Positions 10,930 to 23,577 of a stretch of 64,000 nucleotides of DNA are shown here, piece after piece; position 1 is the first letter of the stretch; the number at the start of each line of letters is the position of its first letter. A program made the translations under genes and the position numbers. The stretch covers positions 18,057,192 through 18,121,191 of the forward strand of contig NC_061119.1 of assembly GCF_002878395.1 (NCBI RefSeq), read 5' to 3'. The DNA comes from Capsicum annuum. Lineage: Eukaryota; Streptophyta; Magnoliopsida; Solanales; Solanaceae. The notes under the pieces are model-generated. The model did not search any database. It was not told the origin of the DNA and worked only from the letters and a program-made list of their open reading frames with translations.

Positions 10930-12230
10930 AAAACACTTCCCATTGTAGTAAATAAATTAACCCCAACTACTACACAACTTTCACATGCACAGAAAAGTAC
11001 TTCCACATCCACATCAACAAAAACCAGTCACACTCCAAATACTACTATGCCGAAATTTTGCTGTACAAGCTTTTGTTTCCAACAAAACTCTAAAAAAGAT
11101 ACACCAAATGAAGGGAGGGTACGACAACATATCTCCTCCTTAAATGAACAATTTAAGAACTCTTATGCTCAACCTGCAGCAAGTACTCCTTCTACTTCTA
11201 CTTCTATCATGAACCCTAGTCCTACTTTCAACCCTAAGACTCTATTGCCAATTATCTCCACTACAAAAAATGATCCCCCATATATAAAAGAAAATATTGT
11301 CTCCCCAAACTCCATCATCAACTAACAAAATCCACTCAAACAAAAAATGCCTCGAAAACCTCTCCACTACAGACGTTAAAACTCCAACAGCAATCACTCC
11401 TTGTCTCTAATGCAATACAACTAAGAAAATTGGAACCCCCAGACTGCCCCAGATTTACAGAATGAGAACCAACCACAAAATTGGAATCCTCAAAATTTTC
11501 CAATACTAGAGGATAACCTCCTTCCTTACCAAAACAATTGGATAACAAGTTGGATGCCGCCACTAGTGAATGGAACGACTCACAACAATGTTATATTGAT
11601 GGAACTCTTCCCTTCTTTATCACTCTTTCGGAGTTAATTCAAAATTATCAAAATCTAGTGATATCCCACTACATGCAGAACCAACACATAATAGACCTAG
11701 GAGCGACGATGTTACACATGCAAATGAATGTAATGACGAAACACACAACGAGCATGAGTAGGGAATCATGCCAATAGATGAACTATACAAATTGGTCCAC
11801 TCCTCACATGCAAACTATGTCACCAACATGGGAAGTAATGACTCACAACCAAGAAGTGCCACAGATACAGGAAATTACTTTCCAACGCCATAACTTAAAT
11901 CGTCCAATTTCGACAACAATGTGCAATACCAGACGTAGGAACCAGGGGAAATACTACCAAACGGCATCACACGGGTAATAACTCTGATCACACTAGATGA
12001 TTTACTAATGTTTACTTTAAAAAAATGCAAAATAACCTATTCTGGTAAATCCCACCGCCAGTTCCAGTCAACATAAAATCCTACCCGGTGGATCATATGT
12101 ACTAATATGTCATTTTGTTGGCAGCAACGAAGAAGGAAAGTAGAGACTTGTCCTTATTTTAGAATCAAATAGCGATCAACCTTGAGATGTCCCTTGCATC
12201 GGGAGGGGTTTCCTCACTCCGGACACAATA
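10930..12230 (+). pseudogene. L1-type LINE ORF1, C-terminal low-complexity region
   Basis: The Thr/Ser/Pro/Asn-rich sequence (TPTTTQLSHAQKSTSTSTST and on) continues the linker seen before the RTE. It ends with blocks such as GIMPMDELYKLVHSSHANYV near 11765-11820, which I associate with the end of Solanaceae L1 ORF1. Several stops and frameshifts break it (11325, 11777, 11978). No enzymatic domain is expected. ORF2 begins at 12235, a normal spacing for a two-ORF plant L1. Confidence 0.6.
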
Positions 12231-12234
12231 AACC

Positions 12235-13060
12235 ATGAAGATTATCACCTGGAACTGTAGGAGCGCAAATAACCCAGCCTTTAGAAGGAATGTACTGAAA
12301 ATTATCCCTACTTTTAACCCTACAATCCTTTCTCTTACTGAAACTAGATTATCAGACCAGGAGCCACTTATGCAGTTACTATCATTTTTGGATGTCATGC
12401 ATATACCAACTTCAGGATACTCAGGTGGTATCGCAATTTTCTGGAACAGCAATGAGTTTATTATGAATCCATTGATTCTTATGGAACAAGAAATCCAGGC
12501 GAGTCTACAAGTTAGTCCTAACACTTCTCCATGGACTCTCTCTATTATATATGCTAGAAATAGTTATCACTATAAAAAGTCTTATGGAAAAATTTGAATT
12601 AAATCTCTACTAAAATAAAGGGCCCTTGGCCAATGGGTGGGGACTTCAACGAAGTAACTAATACTTCTAAAAAACTTGGTGGGAATGAGGTTGACAGTAG
12701 AAGAATCACCAATTTCATGGACTGCATAAATTATCTAAATATGATAGACCTACGTTTTGTTGGTCCGAAATTTACTTGGAAAAATATGAACAAGAATCAA
12801 TCTAGTATAATAATGGAAAGACTAGATCGATTTCTTTGTAATCCGTTATGGATCAACTTGTTTTCAGACTCTAAGGTTACGCATCTTCCTAGAGTCCATT
12901 TAGATAACTGTCCCCTATTACTAAATCTTATTAAAAGTGACAAGATCAATATTTCAAAATTCAGATTTGAAACTATGCGATTGTACCATCGGATTTTAAA
13001 ATCATAGTTAAAACATATTGGCACTATAACTACAACTATCAAAATGCTTCCATTAGTTTC
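12235..13060 (+). pseudogene. L1-type LINE ORF2, endonuclease domain
   Basis: The ATG at 12235 starts MKIITWNCRSANNPAFRRN, the classic N-terminus of plant L1 ORF2 endonucleases. LSLTETRLSD (the catalytic E in LTET), a GGIAIFW block, GGDFNEV (the catalytic D-x-N motif) and KFTWKN with MERLDRFLCNPLW follow. The last catalytic stretch (SDHCPL in active copies) reads LDNCPLLLN, so the His is lost. A stop at 12595 and a frameshift before 12633 split the domain. The enzyme would nick target DNA at T-rich sites to prime reverse transcription. This copy cannot work. Confidence 0.88.
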
Positions 13061-14160
13061 TCACATGTTGCTACTACTTGGGGTAAAGATAATTTGGGCA
13101 ACATTTTTAAAAATAAGAGAAAGATTTTAGCAAGAATGAATGGCCTCTAGAAAAAGGATCCGGCTAGAAAAATGAATTTCCATTATAATCTAGAGACAAC
13201 TCTCCTACAAGATTTTAGGAATATCCTAAAACAGGAAGAGGAATTTTAGAAACTGAAATCAAGAATTTAATGGACGCTAGATGGTGATGCTAATACCAAG
13301 TTCTTTCACATTTCTACTATAAAAAAAATAGACGTAGAAATAGAATTTTGGGCTTGGTTGATTTTGTTGGAAATTGGTCATTCCAATCAAAAGATATTAA
13401 AAACACTATTAAAAATCACTTTAAAAGTGTGTATACCACTGAACTAATTAGTTTCCCCATTCTTTTGGTTTAAAGAATGGCTAATAGTCTCTAGAAGATG
13501 ATCATCAAATTCTTAATACTCATTTAACAATCGATGAGATTCCCAGGGCTATTAATTCTTTTAAACCCTTAAAAGCTCCTGGTCCTGATGGTTTACATCC
13601 CATATTCTTCCAAAAATTCTGGGATGACACTAACTTCTCTATCATTGAAACATGTATGGACGTCTTCTATTCAAAAAGTATTAGTCCGGATATCATTAAA
13701 ACTCATCTAGTGCTTATTCCGAAAATTAATATATGGGAACAACTCTCACATACAGACCTATAAGTTTATGCAACACCAATTACAAAATAATTACCAAAAT
13801 TTTGGTAAACAGGATCCAATAATGCCGAACTCTATATTGTCCATTCTTAAAAGCTTTAGCGAGATGTCTGGACAAAAAATAATTTTTTTAAAATCAAGAG
13901 TATATTTCTCAAAAAATATTAGCCAATCAAATGTCATTTCAATTTCTTCTCTTCTACAAATAAAAGAAACTAAAGAATTTGGGAAGTACCTTGGACTCCT
14001 ACTGACTAACCTTAATACCAAACGAAAATACTATCAGTTTATAATTGATAAAATTAACAATAAATTAAGTGGTTGGAAAACTAAATTCCTTTCTATTGCA
14101 GGGAGAACCACATTAATTAACTCAGTTCTTAACTCCATACCAACTTATTCTATGTAAATT
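13061..14160 (+). pseudogene. L1-type LINE ORF2, reverse transcriptase with the catalytic core deleted
   Basis: The connector and N-terminal fingers are readable: TIDEIPRAINSFKPLKAPGP near 13530-13580 with GPDGLHPIFFQKFWDD, then LVLIPKIN and YRPISLCNTNYKIITKILVN near 13750-13810. The sequence then jumps within about 25 bp to PNSILSILKSFSEMSGQK (13828 on), a block that normally lies well after the FADD box. The palm, including the QxxFVxxR region and the F-x-DD catalytic motif, is absent. The thumb (FSKNISQSN, KEFGKYLGLL, LSGWKTKFLSIAGRTTLINS) follows in good shape to 14157. This internal deletion is a clean reason for inactivity. Confidence 0.87.
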
Positions 14161-15088
14161 AATTTATTACCCAAAAATATTACTTATAGCATGGATACAA
14201 TTAAAAGGAATTTTATAGGGATCTTCAGATGAAAAAAGGAAAATCCATCTCGTTAACTGGGACGCTGTCACAATGCCTAAAAACAAAGGAGGATTGGGAG
14301 TTCATAAAACTGAAGGGAAAAACTCAACTTTAATTTTGAGCCTCAACTGGAGACTCATGAAAAATACATCTCACCTGTGGGTAAAACTCCTACAAAAAGT
14401 ATAAAACTAGAATAGCCAACAATATCATCACCCATAAATCCAGGACTCCTACATATGGAAAAGCATTAGCAAAAACAATCATATATTTTGCAAGGGTTTG
14501 TCCTGGAATGTGGGAGACGAGAAAAATATTAACCTTTGGCAAGATAGATGGCTCTACTCAAACAATAATTTACAAGAATCCTTCAAGATTTTCTCTCATT
14601 AGATGATTTAAATTAAAAAGTAAATAAAATTTTAGTTAATGGAGCTTGAAATTTCTCAAATATGTCTGCTATAATTCCTCAAAAATCACAGACATTATAA
14701 AAAATAACTATATAAAGCAATTTAATTCAAAATCTGACTTTTTCTTTTGAAATACATCTTCAAAATGAAAATTTTCCTCAAAAGATGATTAGAATATATT
14801 CCTCCAATCATTAGATAATATGTACTATAAAAGTACAGATTATGGAATGGAAATACTAGTAATAAAATAAAATATTTTATCTGGCTCCTTACTCTAAATA
14901 AACTTTCTACGGATGCCAACCTTTTTGCAAGACACATTAAAAACTCTAACTCATCTTGCTCATGTTCAAACACATCTGAAAATACAGAGCACACATTTCT
15001 CTCATGTCCAAATGCAATAAAAAATTGGGATCACTTCAATTTCAAACCTACCACAAATTACTTGATTAGGGATATAAAGAACTATTAC
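14161..15088 (+). pseudogene. L1-type LINE ORF2, C-terminal connector and zf-RVT domain
   Basis: Across frameshifts this reads KKIHLVNWD-like sequence, MPKNKGGLGVHKTEGKNSTL, a WQDRWL block, and near 14880-15060 a zf-RVT domain: LTLNKLSTDANLFARHI, CSCSNTSENTEHTFLSCPNA, IKNWDHF. The C-x-C and H-x4-C spacing is that of the zinc-binding region found after the reverse transcriptase in plant L1 elements. The frame stops at RDIKNY where the chromovirus is inserted and continues after it at 48578. Confidence 0.82.
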
Positions 15089-17242
15089 TGTAATACTCCA
15101 TAAGATCCTAAGCTTGGTTCTGTTGTAGTTGCATGCTTAAGGGGTCCAAGTCTTGAAATTTTCAGTAAGTGTTTAGGGTTTATTTATTTTCAAGACCCCT
15201 AAACTTCACACATTTTTATTTTGGCCTTTCCAACATTGAGACTTTGGTTTTTGAGTTGATTCATGTATAGGGAGGTTAAAAGTATGTCTCGGGAGAGTTC
15301 TGGGAATTTCAGATGGGGTTCAGGACATGTTTGGATTGCTAAAATAGTGAGCCCACACGATAAGCTTGCGGCGCGTTGGTTGCTCCCATGGTGATGTGGT
15401 CTACAACGCATTTCTCTCTCCTTAGAAGCAAGTGGCGCGACTCGTTGCTGTCTTCCTTAGAGCAAGTGGCGTGACACGTTGGTGCCTTACACCCATCTTC
15501 TTCATTAAGAAAATCAAGGGGTAATTGAGTCTTTTTTTCTAACCCAAGTCGTCTATAACATAATTTGGGGCATTCATAGGGTCATTATTTTCCCTTTCCT
15601 CTTAAAATTTTTCATTACAAACCCTCCTCCTCCCCAAGAATAAAACCCAAGCTCTTTTCTTCAAGAATCCAAGAGTTCAAGCTTACAAAGTTCAAGCAAT
15701 CTTCAAGAATCTAGCTATTAAGGTATGTGGGGTTTTGAACAAGGTTAATCTTTTAACCTTATGTTCAAATGTATGATTCCCAGATTAAATTTACATGTTT
15801 TAAGTTAGGGTTCATTCTCAAATCCTCATGTGTTGAAAGCATAGTATTATTATATGATTTAAAGGACTAAAGAGCATAAGAGTTGTACTTGTTCATGTTT
15901 CCAACTACAAGTTTGATGTTTTATCTTGAATTTTATTACTTTGATGAGAAATTACCATCCTCCTGAATTTAATATGTTTCCATGCATAAATTTATGTATT
16001 ATACTCATGTATTATATTGTCCAATGTTATGGGTCTCTGAACTATGATCTCATATTACTACTTTTCTAAGAGTTTTATCGTATTTTCTTAAATATTCAGT
16101 GTTGGTAAGTTATGAACATCCTATACCTATGTGTGTACTTGCTATTTCATACTTTTCAAATGCTAGTCATTCATGACTTCATTATTATGTCAGATCATGA
16201 TTTTATTATTATGTTTCAGTTCAAGTTGATCCTAATCAGTACAATACCATGTTATGTTAAATCATGAATAATACTAGTTTTATCTGATTTGGAGTAGGAT
16301 TTAGAACCGAGAGGAAGTGTGGGTTCAGTGCATCCTACTTTCCAAAAACTACGTGCCCCCATAAGATTTAGGGACTTTCCAAAGAACATTTTCCCCTTTG
16401 CCCAAATGGGCTTAGTATAGTGATCACTCCAGTTCAGGTTCCATTCCGATGGCAAGGATGGGACATCCCTCCTCAAAATGGGTTAGACGTTGAACTCCAT
16501 GGTACTAACCATGGTTTATATCGGTTACATAATAGCTCCCACAGTTTCAGTCAGTATTGGCAGTCTCTTTCAGTTCAGTTTTACTAGACCAAGTAGTCAG
16601 TTTTAAGCATTTATTCAGTCAGTTATATAAATTGTACTAGTTACTCAGATAATGATAGTGTATTAAAATGCTTGGTATTGCATATTCAATTTTACATATT
16701 CATGTGAATTCATTCAGTTCTGCATGTATTTCAGTTAGTCCTTACTTTACATACTAGTACATTCAAAGTATTGACCGTATACTTTTCTATTGCACTATGT
16801 TATTTGATAACATAGGTTCGAACGCTCAGTTTCTCGGTTGTTCTTAGACAGTCCAGCATCACTCAACAGCAGTAGTAATGAGTCCTCTTCTATCGAGGAT
16901 GTGATATATTTTACTATTATTTCAGTATTTATCTATATCTAGTTAGTCTGATTTAGTTTGGGGTTTGTCCCATCAACTCCCCATGATTCTTAGAGGCTTT
17001 CATACTGGTAGACAACCATTCAGTTTTCAGATGTTATCAGATGTTATAGACAGTTTTGGTCTTTAGTATTTTACCAGACACTTTTGATATATCTTTTATA
17101 TATATATTTTAGTATTTAGACTGATCGTAAGTTGTTGGTTTATCTTATGCATATTAGAAGGTACCATATCATGAGTTATTTTGGTATCACTTGTGGCCTT
17201 AAACACCATGTAGCGACTAGGGGTTAGCCTTAGGTTGTGAAA
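15089..17242 (+). repeat. 5' LTR of the chromovirus
   Basis: It begins TGTAATACTCCATAAG, matching the 3' LTR start TGTAATACCCCATAAG, and ends near GGTTGTGAAA (GTGACA in the 3' copy at 48577). It holds A/T-rich stretches that could be TATA boxes (for example 17093-17110), but the promoter cannot be fixed by eye. The two LTRs differ by many substitutions and small indels, for example about 38 bp lost from the 3' copy near 22975, so the insertion is not recent. Confidence 0.88.
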
Positions 17243-17245
17243 AAA

Positions 17246-17262
17246 CTTGGTATCAAAGCCTA
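17246..17262 (+). other. Primer binding site, chromovirus
   Basis: CTTGGTATCAAAGCCTA follows the LTR by a few bases. TGGTATCAGAGCC is the usual complement of initiator tRNA-Met in plant LTR elements; one G to A change is present. Confidence 0.85.
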
Positions 17263-17409
17263 ATGTTTTAAAGTGTCCTAGGGAGTCTGGAAACTGCGTT
17301 GAGTAGATTCTTGTGCATGGGTGTGAAGCACGCTACACTTATGGGAAAGAGGCTATAAAATGTTTTAGGAAAGTTTCCCCTCTTTTAGTGTTTATGTCGT
17401 GCGAAGAGC

Positions 17410-18640
17410 ATGAGCTCTATTGAATCTCTCTTTCTAACTTATCCTTTATTTTGTTTACAGACAATTCCTACCAGAAGAACTAATAGAAGAAGGAATGGGG
17501 ATCATCCCGCACCACCTCATGTTCAGAAAGATCCCCTGAATGACCATGTTTCTCACGCTGATTTTCGATCCGCATTCAAAGCCTTATCCCATTCTGTAGC
17601 TATCAGAACAACCGATAAGTTATTTTCTCAGCCAATCTAGTGGCAAATATAGCTGCAGCAAGGATTAGGGATTTCACTCGGATGAATCCTCCTTTGTTTT
17701 TTGGATCCAAATCTGAGGAGGATCCGTAAGAGTTTTTAGATATTGTATAGAATGTGATAGACATAATGGGTGTCACTTCAAATAAGAGTGCAAAATTGGT
17801 TGCATATCAGTTGTAGGGAGTAGCTCACACCTGGTTTAAGCAGTGGAAGGACAAAGCTATTGAGGCAGGGCCTATGGAGTGGGAGGAGTTTTCCATGGCC
17901 TTTCTAGACAAGTTCTTCCCACTAGAGTTGAGGGAAGATAAGGTTCAAGATTTCATAAACTTGAAGCAGGAAAGTATGAGAATAAAGGAGTACTCGCTTA
18001 AATTCACTCAGTTGGCGAGGTATGCTCTTACTATGGTGGTGGGCAATAGTCCACGATGAGTAAGTTCATATCTGGTGTATCTGATTGTGTGGTTAAAGAG
18101 TGTAGGACTACTCTGTTAATTAAGGAGATGAACCTATCTCGACTTATGGTTCTTGCACAGTATATTGAGGAAGAGAAGCTCAAGGAAAAAGAGAAAAAAA
18201 TAAGAGGGCCAGAAGGGGTAACTTCAACTTTTCTCAGCCAAGGTCGAAATATAATAACCGTTCCCAGTTCCGCCAAAAATTTTCAGTCCCAGCTCCATCT
18301 TCAGCCAGTGCGCCAGTACCTAAGTTCAAGTAGAATAGTCGGGATAGAGTGCCAGGCTCTAAGATCTAGGATAGTATACACAGTGGTCGTACAAACCTGT
18401 TCTGCAGGAAGTATGGTATAAACCATAAGGGTAAATATCGGGTAGGTAGTAATGTGTGTTTTGGGTGTGTTAATCCAGGCCACAGGATTAAGAAATATCA
18501 AGTAGTAGCCCTGAAGGAAGGTGATTTATGCCAACAAGGCCAGTCTCATTCTTCAGCAGCACCAGCAGGTCGCTCGACTCAGCAGGGTTCCATATCCAGT
18601 GCCACCAGTGGGAAACATCAGAATAGACTGTATGCTCTGC
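17410..18640 (+). pseudogene. Chromovirus gag
   Basis: After TTTGTTTACAG (about 17451-17461) comes IPTRRTNRRRN, where active relatives, as I recall them, start MPPRRTNRRR, so the start codon ATG seems to have become ATT. The capsid part reads VIDIMGVTSNKSAKLVAYQL, then WFKQWKDKAIEAGPMEWEEF with FLDKFFPLELREDKVQDF. The zinc knuckle at 18457-18498 is CFGCVNPGHRIKKY: the last zinc ligand is Tyr where Cys is expected. In-frame stops lie at 17638, 17816 and 18057, and there is a frameshift before 18454. Gag would form the particle and bind RNA. This copy is non-functional. Confidence 0.82.
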
Positions 18641-19140
18641 AGACTCGACATAATCAGAAAAGTTCTCCCATTGTAGTTAAGGTTACGTTAGAAGTCTTTC
18701 ATCTTCATGTTTATGCACTGTTAATCCCCAGAGCTTTATTTTACTTTATGACCCCTTATGTATCTGCAGACTTTGGTATCAGTACAAAAATATTAGTACA
18801 GTCTTTTTTAGTGTCTACCCTAGTGGGTAACTCCATTGTAGCCAGACGGGTATACAGAAATTGCCCTGTCACAGTGTCTTAGAAAGTTACTTTAGTTGAT
18901 CTTGTAGAGTTATAGATGAATGAGTTTGATGTAATTCTCAGCATGGACTGGCTCCACTCATGTTATGCCTCAGTTGATTGCAGAAATAGAATTGTAAAAT
19001 TCCAATTTTTTAACAAGCTAGTTATCGAATTGAGGGTTAGTACTTCAATTCTTTGGGGTCAGATTATTTCATATCTTAAAGCAAGAAAGATGATATCTAA
19101 GGGTGCATTTACCACCTCTTCCGAGTCTCTGAGACACTGA
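18641..19140 (+). pseudogene. Chromovirus aspartic protease region
   Basis: The frame 18454-18882 continues into a retropepsin-like fold with LLIPRALFYFMTPYVSADF. Active relatives have an Asp-x-Gly type catalytic motif at the position that here reads IPR, so the catalytic Asp is gone. The downstream MDWLHSCYASVDCRNRIVKF (from 18940) is the conserved stretch between protease and reverse transcriptase. Stops at 18880 and 18913 separate the pieces. Confidence 0.75.
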
Positions 19141-20540
19141 ACCTCGATTCAGTTTATATGGTAAGGGAATTTCCAGATGCATTGCGTGAAGTTCTTCTTA
19201 GGATCCTCCCAAAAGGGAAATTAATGTTGGAATAGATCTCATTCCAAATAGCCAGCCTATCTCTATTCCACCTTATAGAATGGCTTCACCTGAGCTAAAT
19301 GAATTGAAAAAGCAATTAAAAGATCTCTTCGATAAGTGTTTCATCATGCCTAGTGTTTCCCCATGGGGTGCTCCAGTCCTATTCATGCGTAAGAAATATG
19401 ATTCTATTAGAATGTGCATCAACTACCGTCAATTGAATAAAGACACCATAAAGAATAAGTATCCTCTCCCCAAAATAATTACTTGTTTGACCAGTTTTAG
19501 GGTGCATGTTGTTTCTCTAAGATAGACCTCAGGTCCGACTATCATCAGCTTTGAGTCAGAGAATGTGATATTCTAAAAACAACCTTCAGAACTCAGTATG
19601 GTCACTTTGAATTTCTAGTTATGTCTTTTGGACTAACAAATGCCCCTCCAACTTTTATGGATTTGATGAACAAGGTGTTCAAGCAGCACTTGGACATGTT
19701 TGTCATAGACTTCATTAATGATATCCATTTCTATTCTTGTAATGAGAATGATCATGCAACCCATCTGAGAGTTGTGTTACAAAATCTTAGAGATTGTCAA
19801 TTATTCGCTAAGTTCACTAAGTACGAATTTTGGTTGAGATCAGTAGCTTTGGTCACATTATTTCTGGTGCTGGTATTTGAGTTGACCCCCAAAATTCTGA
19901 AGTAGTGAGAAACTAGCCTAGACCCATCTCTCCATCATATATCAGGAGTTTTTTGGGTTTGGTTGGCTATTACAAGCGATTTTTGAAGTTTTTTCTTGTA
20001 CTTCTTGTCTCATGTCTAGACTAACCCAGAAGAAGATTACATTTTAGTGGTCAGATTCCTACGAGAAGAGTTTTTAAGAGTTAAGACTCGACTCACTTTT
20101 GCCTCAGTCTTAGCTTTGCCAAATGATATAGATGGGTTAATAGTTTATTATGATGATACTAGAGTTGGTCTGTATTGCGTATTGACGCAGAGAGGTAAGG
20201 TCATAGCCTACACCTCTAGACTGCTTAAACCTCATGAAAAGAATTATCCAACCTATGATCTTGAGTTGGTAGCCGTTATTTTTTCCTTGAAAATTTGGAG
20301 ACACTATCTTTATGGGTTCACGTTGATGTGTTCACGGATCATAAGAGTTTACAGTACATGTTCAAGCAGAAAGACTTAAATCTTTTCTAGAGAAGATGTT
20401 TTGAGTTTTTGAAACATTATGATATGATTGTGTTATGTCATTTGGGCAAGGCCAATGTAGTGGCGGATTCCCTTAGTTGATTGTCTATGGGTAGTGTTTG
20501 CTATGTCGAAGATGATAAGAAGGAGTTATCTTGTGAGGTT
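19141..20540 (+). pseudogene. Chromovirus reverse transcriptase and RNase H
   Basis: Reverse transcriptase blocks are in the usual order: [56 protein letters not shown], a split [10 protein letters not shown] region near 19520-19560, and [17 protein letters not shown]. The catalytic box reads [13 protein letters not shown] where FVxxFxDDILVYS is expected, so the first Asp of the DD pair is Asn. RNase H follows: [59 protein letters not shown]. Stops at 19523, 19905 and 20377 and frameshifts split the chain. Confidence 0.88.
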
Positions 20541-22021
20541 CATCAACTTTCAAGGTTAGGAGTTTGGTTGGTTGATTCAGCCGAAGGTAGCATATGGGTT
20601 TAGAATAGAGTGGAATCTTAATTGATTACTGAGGTAAAAGAAAAGCAAGACAGGGATTCTAGTTTGGTTAGGTTGAAGGAGGTGGTTGGAGACCAGAAGG
20701 TGGAGCTTTTCTCCCAAGGGAAAGATAGTGTGCTTCATTATTAGGGAAGGTTATGTGTTCAGCATATTGGTGGTTTGAGATAATGAATATTATCAGAAGC
20801 GTATGGTGTGTGGTATTATATTTACCCCAAAGCCACTAAGATGTACTGTGACTTGCGGGGAATCTATTGGTGGAGTGGTATGAAGAAAGATAATTCAAAG
20901 TGTATGGCTAAGTGTTTGAACTGTCAGCAGGTTAAGATTAAGCACCAAAGGCCTAGTAGTAAGCTTCAGGAGTTTGGCATCCTCACTTGGAAGTGGGAGG
21001 TGGTGAATATGAATTTTATGATAGGACTACCTCGTATGCGTCGTCAGCATGATTTGATTTGGGTTATTGTAGATAGAATGACCAAGTCAGCCTATTTCTT
21101 AACAGTTCATACTTTATACTTAGCTGAGGATTATGCCAGGCATTATCTTAGGGAGTTTGTGAAATTACATTGGGTTCTGTTGTCTATCATTTCAGATAGA
21201 GGTACTTAATTTACCTCTCCCTTTTGGAAGGCTTTTCAGAAGGATCTTGGTACCCAAGTTCATCTCAGTATAGCTTTTCATCCTCAAATAGATGGTCAGG
21301 CAGAGAGGACCATTCATACTTTAGAGATCATGTTGAGGGAATGTGTTATTGACTTTAAAGGTAGTTGGATGACCACTAACCTGTGATTGAGTTTTCCTAA
21401 AACAGTTGTTATCACTCCAGTATTCATATGGCTCCATTTGAGGCTCTCTATGAAAGGTGATTTAGATATCATATTGGTTGGTTTGAAGTGGGTGAGACCA
21501 CTTTGCTATGGCTAGATTCAGTGTTTGAGGCGATGGAGAAAATTCACTTAATTCGAGAGAGGCTGAAGACCGTCCAAAGTCATTAGGAATCTTATACAGA
21601 TATAAGAAGAAGAAATCTTGAATTTGAGTGAAGAGATTTGGAAAGAAGGGGAAACTCAGTCCCCACAATGATGTTCCATATAGAATTTTGAGTTGTTTTA
21701 GGAAGGTAGCTTATGAACTTGAGTTGCCTGCAGATTTGGCATCGGTACACCCTGTGTTTCATGTTTCTTTAATAAATAAATGCATTGGTGATTCAATTTT
21801 TGTTATTCCTTTAGAAAGAGTGGAAGTTAAGGATAGCCTTTCCTATGAAGAAGTCCCAGTTGAGATTGTTGATCGTCAGATTCATAGACTAAGGAATGCA
21901 GAAGTTTTCTTGGTTAAAGTTCTATGACGGAATCAGTCTATTGAGGGAGATAATTGGGAAGCAGAAGCAGATATGCGAGACAAGTACCCTCATCTTTTCT
22001 CCGTAAACTCATATTCAACTT
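20541..22021 (+). pseudogene. Chromovirus integrase with C-terminal chromodomain
   Basis: The HHCC zinc region is readable at CMAKCLNCQQVKIKHQRP (20901-20955). The core has VNMNFMIGLPR and WVIVDRMTKSAYFLTVHT, then SIISDRGT and FHPQIDGQAERTIHTLEIML with the catalytic Asp and Glu positions kept. The C-terminal part KVAYELELPADLASVHPVFH (from 21706) leads into a chromodomain from about 21835: YEEVPVEIVDRQIHRLRN, then a stop at 21925 (TGA for an expected Trp) and RNQSIEGDNWEAEADMRDKY. Chromodomains steer integration into heterochromatin, which fits the repeat-rich surroundings. Confidence 0.88.
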
Positions 22022-22240
22022 GAGGTAATAAGTTTTCTTAGATCGACTCTTTTTCGTTCTCTATTTCAGCTATGTAACCATTCTCATGTCATTGCATGCA
22101 TTCACGAAATCAATTCAGTTTATGTATCATGCTTCAGACTCAGTTACGTAACCATATTCCAAGTCATGCATGTTCAGTATATGATCTCAGTTGCCTTAGT
22201 ATTCTCAGTCTAACCAGTCTTATTTGAGGATGAATATTCC

Positions 22241-22254
22241 CAAGGGGGAGATAT
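22241..22254 (+). other. Polypurine tract, chromovirus
   Basis: CAAGGGGGAGATAT lies directly before the TG of the 3' LTR, where plus-strand DNA synthesis would start. Confidence 0.85.
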
Positions 22255-23223
22255 TGTAATACCCCATAAGATTCTAAGCTCGGTTCAGTTGTAGTTGCAT
22301 GTTTAAGGGGTCCAAGGCTTAAAATTTTCAATAAATGTTAAGGGCTTGGTCATTTTCAAGACCTCTAAACTTCACGGATTTTTATTTTGGATTTTTCGAC
22401 ATTGAGACATTGGTTTTTGAGTTGATTCATATTTAGGGAGGTTAAAAGTATGTCTCAGGATTTTTGGGTGGGGTTCGGGACGTGTTTGATTACTAAAATA
22501 GTGAGTCCTCGCGTTAAGACCGCGATGCATTGGTTGCTCCCATGGTGATGTGGTCCATGGTACGTTACTCCCTCCCTCAGAGCAAGTGGCGTGGTGTATT
22601 GCTCTCTCCCCCAAAGCAAATGGCGTGGTGCATTGGTACCTTATGGCCAGCTCCTTCATTAAGGAAATCAAGGGTAGTTGAGTCCTTTTCCCCAACTGAA
22701 GTCATCTATAACACGATTTGGGGTATCTATAGGGGCATTATTTACGCCTTCCTCTAAAAATTTCTCATTATAAACCGTCCTTCTTCCCAAAAACAAAACC
22801 TAAGCTCTTTTCCTCAAGAATCCAAGTGTTCAAGCTTCCAAAGTTCAAGCAATCTTCAAGAATCTAGCTATTAAGGTATGTGGGGTTTTGAACAAGGTTA
22901 ACCTTTGAACCTTGTGCCCAAATATATGATTTTAAAGTTAAATTTACATGTTTTAAGTTAGGATTCATTCCCAAATCAAGGACTAAAGATCATAAGAGTT
23001 GTACTTGTTCATGTTTCCAATGACAAGTTTGATGTTTTATCTTGAATGTTGTTGTTTTGATGAGAAATTACCATCCTCCTGAGTTTAATATGCTTCCATG
23101 CTTAAATTCATGTATTATACTCATGTATTAAAAGTCCAATGTTATGGATCTCTGAAATATGATCTCATATTACTGTTTTTTTTTTAGAGTTTTTATCATA
23201 TTTTTAAAAATATTCAGTGTTGG
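22255..23223 (+). repeat. 3' LTR of the chromovirus, left part
   Basis: Aligns with 15089-16105 of the 5' LTR, down to ATATTCAGTGTTGG, where it stops abruptly against a fragment of another element's gag gene. Confidence 0.87.
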
Positions 23224-23577
23224 CACCACAAAAGCATGAATAGTAGTTAGAGCCGAGCATGTGATAGTTTTGTGTTGAGGAGTGAGAAAACGAATATTGG
23301 AAGTGTTTGGATAGTTTTGCCCTAGAGTAGACCCTGATGCATGTTGTGGCATGTCAAGCAAAATGGGATATTGTGCATGTGACACTGGAGGCAAGCTAGA
23401 AAGATATTTCATATTATCAGTGGGAAATGGAGGAAGTGGAAACTCGGTAGCCCAAGATCGATGCATTTCTATCATTTGCTACCTTAATTTTTGAATTTAT
23501 TTATTAGCTCCTAATATCTAATTCCCGAAACTCCCTATCTGATTAGTGACAGCGACCTCAATATCCTTGTTAGCCAT
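23224..23577 (-). pseudogene. Gag N-terminal fragment, left copy
   Basis: On the minus strand it starts at 23577 with MANKDIEVAVTNQIGSFGN, then stops, then IQKLRQQMIEMHRSW and PPFPTDNMKYLSSLPPVSHA. It matches 43850-43497 closely in sequence and position. It is cut at 23224, where chromovirus LTR begins. This is the evidence that the left LTR is followed by a second, truncated internal region. Confidence 0.85.
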
